The notes under the pieces are model-generated. The model had not been told where the DNA came from, made no database searches, and worked only from the letters and a program-made list of their open reading frames with translations. This document shows, piece after piece, positions 57,367 to 64,000 of a DNA stretch of 64,000 nt. This DNA comes from Agroathelia rolfsii (Eukaryota > Basidiomycota > Agaricomycetes > Amylocorticiales > Amylocorticiaceae). The stretch covers positions 2,108,001 through 2,172,000 of the forward strand of contig JABRWF010000001.1 of assembly GCA_018343915.1 (NCBI GenBank), read 5' to 3'. Within the stretch, counting starts at the first letter, position 1. Each line of letters begins with the position of its first letter. The translations under genes and the position numbers were made by a program.

Positions 57367-58526
57367 GGTGCCAATAACACAGGCAGTAGAGTAAAGCTAA
57401 CGACAAGAGCTGCTCTACAAGACCTTATAAACTACTTATGGACCAGTCTCATGAACAGTAGACCGAGAAATCAGCGAGCGTCATGCGCATCAAGCGACCA
57501 AGCGCACTACGGAAAATCATTGCGTCCACGGCAATATCAGACCCTGGACGGCGTATGCTTTTACTAGGGCAATGAAGTCGTAACACGTTGATGCAAGACA
57601 ACAAAGGCTTAGCAAAGGTTGCGCAAACGAATTATTCCGAGGTTGAGATCATATCCAATTTAGCATATCCGAGACTATCCCGATCACGATGCTCGCACTT
57701 CATGTGGACGAAAAGTGCGGACTCTGTACTCGTCACACGGCCATTATAGACGCAAAAAGCTCGTTGATCATAGCCAGAAGAAGAAATACTACAGAATGGG
57801 CGATGAATGTAATTTAGAAAATGGATCCGGGTGAGACTATCAAGGGATCCATTTTAGGATTGCCGTGCTGGCACATTAGTACAAAAAGTCCAAGCAGCCA
57901 TCCACCTGACCAATCATCTATGTCACGGGGAAAAGAGAAATCAGCAATTGATCGGCTTATTCACGCGCTGATAGCATTCCTGTAGCAATACCATTCAGTT
58001 ACTACGGCAGCTAAGAAACGTAGAGGATTGGTGCTATGACGTTCAAGTTCAAGTGAACGTTGCCTGCAACCTGTATTCAGTTAAGATGACAACGAAGGCA
58101 ATCCAGAATGTTGGATATGGCCAAGAAGTTTGATGATGTGGCCGTGTCTGTATCTTTGGCTAAGACATACTGGCATTCTGGCGGAGTCAATTAGGCTTCA
58201 CACAAGGCAAAGCATGAACTTGAGTTGTGGTTCCGAAGTATTCTTCCCGAGTGCTAATATGTGCGGGCCGGGGATACCGCCCATGGTTTTATCCGTTGTA
58301 ATCCATGCAAAGTAAATACTCAGTTTCGGAGACTCCATACGACATGTCGAACCCACCCTTCTTATCAGATGAGAAATGATCTAAGATCGTATTGGATTAG
58401 TGGCTTAATTTATATGCTGTAATCTGCAAGTATTGTACACATGGAAATAGAACGTGCGTCCGGAGAGTATTATTCATCCTCATCCCAAGAAATGGTAGAA
58501 AGGAAAAATCTATTGAAAGGCATCAT
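57367..58526. promoter_or_regulatory. 1.16-kb region: GH74 promoter and AFG3 3' flank
   Basis: The GH74 side has a TATA-like TTATAA at 57425-57430 about 60 bp upstream of the start. The rest is AT-rich with no open frame above 90 codons that shows any feature. The AFG3 stop lies at the right end. Confidence 0.45.
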
Positions 58527-61088
58527 TTACAGCCTTAGCTTCGATCTACCATGTTCTTCCCAACGTGCAGCAACGGACAGTGGACTAGGATTCGGTTCCG
58601 GTCCATTGAGAGGGGATGCAGGACCGTCAATGGGTGGCCGGACATCTGGCTCCTTCTCACCACTTCTGTGGGCATCCAGCCATTTGTCCATGTCATCATG
58701 ACGATTTGCGAATGGTCGCTTGCCCAGCATATCAATCATATCCTCCCTAAAGAAATGATTAGAAAAAGACGATGGCTGCCGCTAATATTATACGCACCTT
58801 GTCAAGACTTCTTTCTCAAGAAGCCGCTTGGCGACCTTCTCGACATCCTCACGATGCTTCATCAAGAGCTCCTTTGTCCTTGTATGCGAAGTACTAGAGT
58901 GGACAACAGTCAGCTTTTCACTCAATGGGTTACAACTTCAGGGGACATACGTGATCATTTTGCGAACTTCAAAGTCAATCATCTCGCCAGTCTTTTCGCT
59001 GAAAGGCTTTGTCCAGCTCTCTTTGGTACCCTCGCGGCCACCGTACGAGACAGGACCGATGACCTCGTTCATGCCATAGTTCGTACATGCCTCGAAGGCC
59101 ATGCGGGTGATCTTTTGCAAGTCGTCTTGCGCACCAGTGGTGATGTTCTCGGTTCCAAAGAAAATCTCTTCCGACACACGTCCACCAAGGGTCATGCAGA
59201 TGCGGTCAAGCATTTGGGGTGTCGAGAGCAGATACCGATCCGGAGGAAGATACTAAAAACAGTCAAGATTAGCACCATGCCAAGTTGAGATGGAAATACA
59301 ATTTTCAAATACCTGGGCATATCCAAGGGCACCAACACCGCGAGGAATAATGCTGACCTTCAGCAATGGATCGGCATGCTCCAGGAACCAACCACAGATA
59401 GCGTGACCAGCCTCATGATAAGCAACAGTTTTCTTCTCCTCAGGACTCAAGACACGGCTCTTGCGCTCCAAACCAGCGATAACTCGTTCAATAGCGCTTT
59501 CAAAGTCTGCTACCGTCACATAGTCGCCTCCCTTGCGGGCAGCGTGCAATGCAGCTTCGTTGCAAACGTTGGCAATATCTGCACCCGAGAAACCAGGAGT
59601 AAGGACAGCGAGTTTTTGTGCGATGACGTCGACGTCGGCAGCGAGCTCTTCCGCCAAACGAAGCGGCCTAAGATGGACATGGAAAATGCCCTTGCGTCCT
59701 GAGACATCGGGTCGGTCGATAGCAATATGCCTATCGAATCGTCCGGGACGCATGAGAGCCGGATCGAGCACATCGGGTCGGTTAGTGCCAGCGAGGACGA
59801 CGATGTGTTCTTGGGTACTGAAACCGTCCATCTCAACTAAGAGTTGGTTGAGCGTTGCTTCCCGTTCATCATTGCCGCCGCTAAAGTTGCCCTTGCCACG
59901 AGCCTTGCCAATGGCGTCAATTTCGTCGACGAAGATGATGCAAGGAGCATTCTTCTTTGCCGATGCGAACAAATCGCGAACTCGCGATGAACCCACGCCG
60001 ACGAACATCTCGACGAATTCAGAACCTGAGACTGACAGAAAAGGCACCGACGCCTCGCCTGCCGTGGCCTTTGCGAGAAGGGTTTTACCAGTACCTGGTG
60101 GTCCAGAGAGAATGGCGCCCCGAGGAATCTTAGCACCGAGCTTCTCATACTTGGCGGGGTTCTTCAAGAATTTGACGAACTCCATGATCTCCTCTTTGGC
60201 TTCATCCATACCAGCAACGTCTTTAAACTTGACTTTGACATCCGTATCTTTATTATAAAGCTTCGCCTTGCTTTTTCCAATGTTGAAGATCCCACCGGCG
60301 CCACCTGAAGACCCGCCTGCTCTTCGCGACATCCAGTAGAGACCACCGAAAAGCAAAAGAGTAGGAGCGAAGCTCAAAAGAGCGTTGATGATGGACGTTT
60401 CATCGTGAAAAGAAACGGGAATGCGTTCATGGCTGGGAATGCCAAGTTCGGCCTGAGCCTCGTCGAGCCTGCGTTCGAAAGCCTCTACGCTACCGATGGA
60501 GAAGTAATACTCCCCTCCACCAGCAGGTGCGTTCGGGTACATTGTACCAGTCGCGTTCGAGTGTAGCCTAACGCGGACCTTCTGTCCATTGACAACCTCG
60601 AGTCTATCCACCAAGCCCTTGTCGAGGAACGCTGTACGGAACTCTTGCCAGGTGATCTCGCGCGAGGTACCGACGCTTCCATTGGAAAGAGCCCAGAGGA
60701 CTACGGCAGTCGTTGCCAAAATGGCAAGCTGGTTCGAATTCGGACCAGGAGGAGGGGCGTTGTTGTTATTCTGTCCCTTGTTCCCGCCAGGCGGTGGTGT
60801 TCGCTGGCGGTTGAAGGGCTCTTCGTCATCCTCGCTCGGTCGGGATTGTTGCTGCTGTTGCTTGTACTGGCGGAAGAATCCTTCCAGTCCCTTGGGTAGT
60901 TCGCTTGGGTTCATTTCCTCGTCTTTCGCAACATCCTCCTTGGACTTGCCCTTGCTATCTTCGACGTTCTTCTGAGAGTCCTTGTCGGAGGTGGGTGTAG
61001 CGAATGTGCGCTGCAAGCCCGCCCTGCGTCCAAGAGAGAGAATACGGCGGGCGGGCGTCTTGGCCGCCGCAGCAGAGCGGGATAACAT
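58527..61088 (-). CDS. AFG3: Mitochondrial m-AAA protease (AFG3/YTA10-like FtsH)
   Basis: ATP-dependent zinc metalloprotease of the inner mitochondrial membrane facing the matrix; degrades misfolded membrane proteins and matures ribosomal protein bL32m. Four exons in coding order: 61088-59313, 59252-58951, 58893-58798, 58746-58527; 797 aa. Arg/Ala-rich presequence ([17 protein letters not shown]), low-complexity Gln/Pro region, two membrane helices (about 121-137 and 234-253), Walker A GPPGTGKT (about 328), Walker B IIFVDEID, second region of homology [18 protein letters not shown], and zinc site HEAGH (about 555) with the third ligand region [12 protein letters not shown]. The C-terminus extends as a Pro-rich tail. 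Most coding sequence sits in one 1776-nt exon, unlike its neighbours. Confidence 0.95.
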
Positions 61089-61320
61089 AGCGAGAGAGAT
61101 ATCGAGATTCAGTGAGTGGTGAGAGTGTAGTCGTGAGTCGTGAGCGTGGTCAAAAAGGTAGTGGATAACCCGGAGGATGATGAGCTCAGTGCGGCTGTAA
61201 TCGACCCTCGGAATCCACGAATCTTTTCGGCGCCTCTCGCTCAGTCATGCACGTATCACGTGAATGCACGATTGCGTGACCATGCTAGTCACTCTGGTTA
61301 TTTATAAGTAACAACCAAAA
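61089..61320. promoter_or_regulatory. AFG3 upstream region
   Basis: Unique sequence upstream of the AFG3 start codon. It has TGAGTGGTGAGAGTGTAGTCGTGAGTCGTGAG-like GTGAG repeats (61110-61145, given by pattern) and ends where the AT-rich repeat region begins. Confidence 0.4.
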
Positions 61321-61330
61321 ATATATATAT

Positions 61331-61675
61331 AGTTTTACAATAATATTTACTTTGGGTATAATCTTATGTAATACTAGTGTTTTTACATCAAGTAAAAACC
61401 TAGGATTTACATTGGTTTTTATATTAAGTAAACCAATAAGTAAATATAGCAACTTGAGCCAAAGTAAAATCAGTAGTTTTACCTAAAGTAGAATTTCTGA
61501 CATTTTTACTCAGGGTAAAGCTATTGTATTTACCAGAAAATTTACTCTAGGTAAAACCATTCAGGGTAAAACCGTTGTATTTACTATAAAATTTACTCTA
61601 GGTAAAACCATTAGTAAAACTATAAGTAAAAACCATCCGTGGTTTTACTCCGAGTAAAACCGAAAGTTTTACATA
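61331..61675. repeat. AT-rich cluster of TTTTAC...GTAAAA palindromes
   Basis: At least ten occurrences of GTAAAA or its complement TTTTAC, many facing each other as short inverted repeats. Examples: GTTTTTACATCAAGTAAAAAC (61379-61399, written as arms GTTTTTAC and GTAAAAAC around ATCAA), and GGTTTTACTC-C-GAGTAAAACC at 61641-61661 with perfect 10-bp arms. No coding potential. Origin (decayed mobile element, silenced repeat, or regulatory array) is unknown. Confidence 0.7.
61511..61612 (+). repeat. 51-bp tandem duplication
   Basis: Two abutting copies, 61511-61561 and 61562-61612, match at 46 of 51 positions. The last 25 bp of each copy is identical. Each copy begins CAGGGTAAA and ends GGTAAAACCATT. 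It sits inside the palindrome cluster. Confidence 0.85.
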
Positions 61676-61688
61676 ATCGCCCCGATTA

Positions 61689-61795
61689 GGTCGCCTAGGT
61701 GCCTACATCGCCTAGTAGTGGTCGCCTGGGTGCCTACATCACCCAGTATACATCACCTAGTAGTGGTCGCCAGGGTGCCTACATTGCCCAGTAGT
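61689..61795 (+). repeat. Three hairpin-like repeat units of 31, 45 and 31 bp
   Basis: Units at 61689-61719, 61720-61764 and 61765-61795, each starting GGTCGCC and ending AGTAGT. The middle unit carries an extra 14 bp. Each contains a loop CCTACAT flanked by complementary 7-nt arms: CTAGGTG/CGCCTAG, CTGGGTG/CACCCAG and CAGGGTG/TGCCCAG. The second pair is perfect, the first has one G-T pair, the third is weaker. Confidence 0.8.
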
Positions 61796-61861
61796 GAGTG
61801 CCCTACTTACATCTCCAAAGGTGCTCAGAGAAAAATTCACATTGCCCAAGCAATCTAGTCT

Positions 61862-61913
61862 ATTTACTAATCACCAGTCAGGCGATCCAATCCATTCACT
61901 AATCACCAGCCAG
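61862..61913 (+). repeat. Short direct repeat, period 32 bp
   Basis: ATTTACTAATCACCAGTCAG at 61862-61881 and ATTCACTAATCACCAGCCAG at 61894-61913 match at 18 of 20 positions. Confidence 0.75.
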
Positions 61914-64000
61914 ATGCTTATTCAGGTAACTCAGTTTAGTAACAAGTTGCTGTTTGCATATTGAATGAGGCAATCCATCCTGGTTCCCTTACCGTTTAGA
62001 TGCCTAATCATTAATTTAATCTCTTTTATTATATAGAGGGCCAGTGCGCCTAACACTATCTACAAGGCTATATAGCTAAACTAAACCACCACCTCCTCCC
62101 GCCTGATGAACTTCAAATTGTTTGAAGGTTCTTGTCTAGCGCACAAATCATAGGCGATGTACTACTACTTAAGACAATACATGAGAGCAACCATTGATCT
62201 GAGGAACGTTAGTGCAGAATCCAGCTGTTGGAAGAGGTCCTTGGGGCCTTCCAAAGGGGTCTAAGAGGAGCTGACACAAGTAATTGTTGTGGTACATGCG
62301 GCGACGTAATTGTCTTGGTCGAATTTTGCATCCAACTAATCACGTACCTGAGTTTGGGGCATGGCATTTACATAATTGTAAGGGGATTAGGGCTTTATGG
62401 AAGTACAGCAAAAATGACGTATTATGGAACAAGAGTCATTGGCTATTTAAGCCATTGCAATATTACAAATGTGTAAATAAATAAATAAAATGATATAGTT
62501 TGCTAGGTATCCCAATGAAAACTGCAGAAAATAGCATAACATACGCATTAATAAAAGACCAAGGTTGCAAAAGGGTTAGTTTATACCTTGGCAGGTTGGT
62601 TTCTGCCGCGTCCAACTCCTTAAGCATCTGAATGGCCTGTGCAAGCCAATTTTAATTTATTTTAATGCTGTCGGTTGCATCTTCAAGGGTATTGATTAAA
62701 AAATGGCGCAAGGCCTCTTTGTGCCTTTATTTTTTGTGTGAGTAGATAGTATGATAAGAACAATGAGTAGAATACTCAGGATCATTCTCGTCGATTGGAT
62801 CCTTTGGTAGAAATGAGTCTCTGGCCCTCAGTTTGTCGCGTAGTTTCTTTCTGTTCTTGATCTCGGCAGTATACTCCTCTACGCAATTAAAAATGAACAT
62901 GAGAAGATAATCTCGCATAGTCATGTCTTGTTCAGTCATAGATGAAGACGACGAAGACAACCCGGATGACATAGACATGGTTGATATGAGTGAAGAAGGG
63001 AGTCAGGGTTAGAAAGCCAAGATAGCTCGGATGAATCGACAACGATCGAGTGAATGCTTTATGGTGTGATTACCCTGCATGGTTTAGATAGGAGAGAGAC
63101 CATGGCACATATATGGAATAGTTATAGTTACCGCCACTTAATATTCTAATTACTACTTCAAACCAGTGTAACGTGGCTCAAATCATAAGTAATTACCTAC
63201 AAGTAGTACAAATATTGTGCTTCACCTAACGAAGCTGGAACTAGCTTTTGAGCAGCTCTATCCTGGTAGGGCTATTACGCCATTTCTAATTGCGTGGCCA
63301 CCAGGATACAATCATGTACTTAGTCAAAGGGAATATATTGACCTGAGAAATAAAACAATACTGGGTAAAAGGGGGTATGGAAAGTGCTTTCAGGTGTAGG
63401 AGTAGATCTATGCCGGGTCGCAACATCATCGCCGGAGGCACAGGGGTATGGTAGGAGCCATAAGGAATTTGCGAAATAAACGGTGAGGGGAAATATGAAA
63501 GGGGGTATGATGCAAAATGAGAAAAGAAGATGGAAAGGAGGAAAAGAAAAACAGACAAGGAAACTATGTACAAACATCTAGTGTCATGGAAAGCTGTGAA
63601 AGGATGAGTGACCACAAAATGAGGTTATTGCACATACTGCAGAGCAAGCAGCCTGGTAAGGGAGATGAGAGTAAGTTAAGTAATGCCCTAGGATAGTGTA
63701 TCAACATTTATTCATCTTACATATTGGATGGAATGGATAACTCACCACATGAACACCACTCGGAGTGTCTTTGAATGGAAACGAAGCATATCTCCAATTA
63801 AAATACTGGAATAGACGTCAGAAGGGAGGAAGATGCGATGCGCAAGCCATTGAGCAGAAATCTGCTGCTCACAATGGCATCCGGAGCTTGAGATCTTGAG
63901 AGAACGTCATGATCCAGTTGTCGATACTGTTGATAGGTAACTAGCAAAGGGGTGACAGAGTAAGAACCAGAAATCATGGAGTGAAAGCCATCAAGCAGCA
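61914..64000. other. Gene-poor region without a supported gene
   Basis: About 2.1 kb, AT-rich. The longest frames are 83 codons (62978-62727, minus, starting with a Ser/Met-rich stretch then YLLMFIFNCVEEYTAEIKNR), 82 codons (62228-62476, plus) and 109 codons (63615-63286, minus). None shows a known domain, splice continuity or family motif I recognise. Decayed transposon sequence is possible but unproved. No tRNA or rRNA signature was seen. Confidence 0.5.

Noticed and set aside
61689..61795. CRISPR array
   Set aside because: Only three units, no spacers of even length, and a eukaryotic setting.
62727..62978. 83-codon frame as the N-terminus of a transposase
   Set aside because: No catalytic motif or continuation could be found in the flanking sequence on either strand, so it is not called as a gene.
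1..64000. tRNA or rRNA genes and secondary-metabolite cluster
   Set aside because: No GGTTCGAATCC-type T-loop with a matching acceptor stem or rRNA core was noticed by eye (a covariance-model scan would settle it). The lone dioxygenase has no backbone enzyme or tailoring partners nearby.

Overview
The window is nuclear DNA of a filamentous basidiomycete, very probably an Agaricomycete. The evidence is dense genes split by many short introns (about 45-75 nt, GT-AG with a few GC-AG), several micro-exons, a seven-helix protein of the DUF6534 type common in Agaricomycetes, a GH74 xyloglucanase with a fungal CBM1, and basidiomycete-style septin, sterol glucosyltransferase and Ric1 genes. Genus cannot be fixed by reading; a Cantharellales-type (Rhizoctonia-like) genome is only a guess. 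Gene models were built by hand: each exon junction was checked for splice sites, phase and total length divisible by three. Spans run from start codon to stop codon and exon lists are in the evidence fields.

Layout. 0-9 kb: pyruvate kinase (5' end near the window edge), a tandem pair of membrane-anchored DXD glycosyltransferases, and ribulose-phosphate 3-epimerase in reverse. 10-19 kb: a small secreted, probably GPI-anchored protein; COX6A back to back with proteasome subunit RPN2; importin alpha; and LSM5, which is too fragmented to appear as one open frame. 19.6-25 kb: a 15-exon DUF6534 membrane protein, a nitrilase and a single-exon orphan. 25-38 kb: septin (CDC3-like), Mtr10/transportin-3 karyopherin, succinyl-CoA ligase alpha, mitochondrial ribosomal protein mS35, a CXXC zinc-binding protein, and an isopenicillin-N-synthase-like dioxygenase. 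37.4-49.3 kb: a 17-exon sterol 3-beta-glucosyltransferase divergent from a SUR7/PalI-type protein, then 17-exon RIC1. 49.6-61.1 kb: a PRELI-domain protein divergent from an Mpv17/PMP22 protein, a leucine-rich-repeat protein, a GH74-CBM1 xyloglucanase and a mitochondrial m-AAA protease. 61.1-64 kb: gene-poor and repeat-rich.

The genes are mainly housekeeping (glycolysis, pentose phosphate, TCA cycle, respiration, mitochondrial protein quality and lipid transfer, nuclear import, proteasome, Golgi traffic). They do not form a recognisable biosynthetic or defence cluster. Neighbouring genes are often head to head with short shared promoters: mS35/CXXC protein (98 bp between start codons), COX6A/RPN2 (214 bp), PRELI/Mpv17 (380 bp), sterol glucosyltransferase/SUR7 (416 bp).

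I do not see a clear new multi-gene system. The least explained DNA is 61.3-61.95 kb. It holds a cluster of TTTTAC...GTAAAA palindromes, a 51-bp tandem duplication, and three hairpin-like units whose arms differ by compensating changes around a constant loop. Other points of interest are three GC-AG introns (two in one gene), exons of 6, 9, 13, 17, 20 and 21 nt, and a perfect double ACGCGT palindrome in the COX6A/RPN2 promoter.
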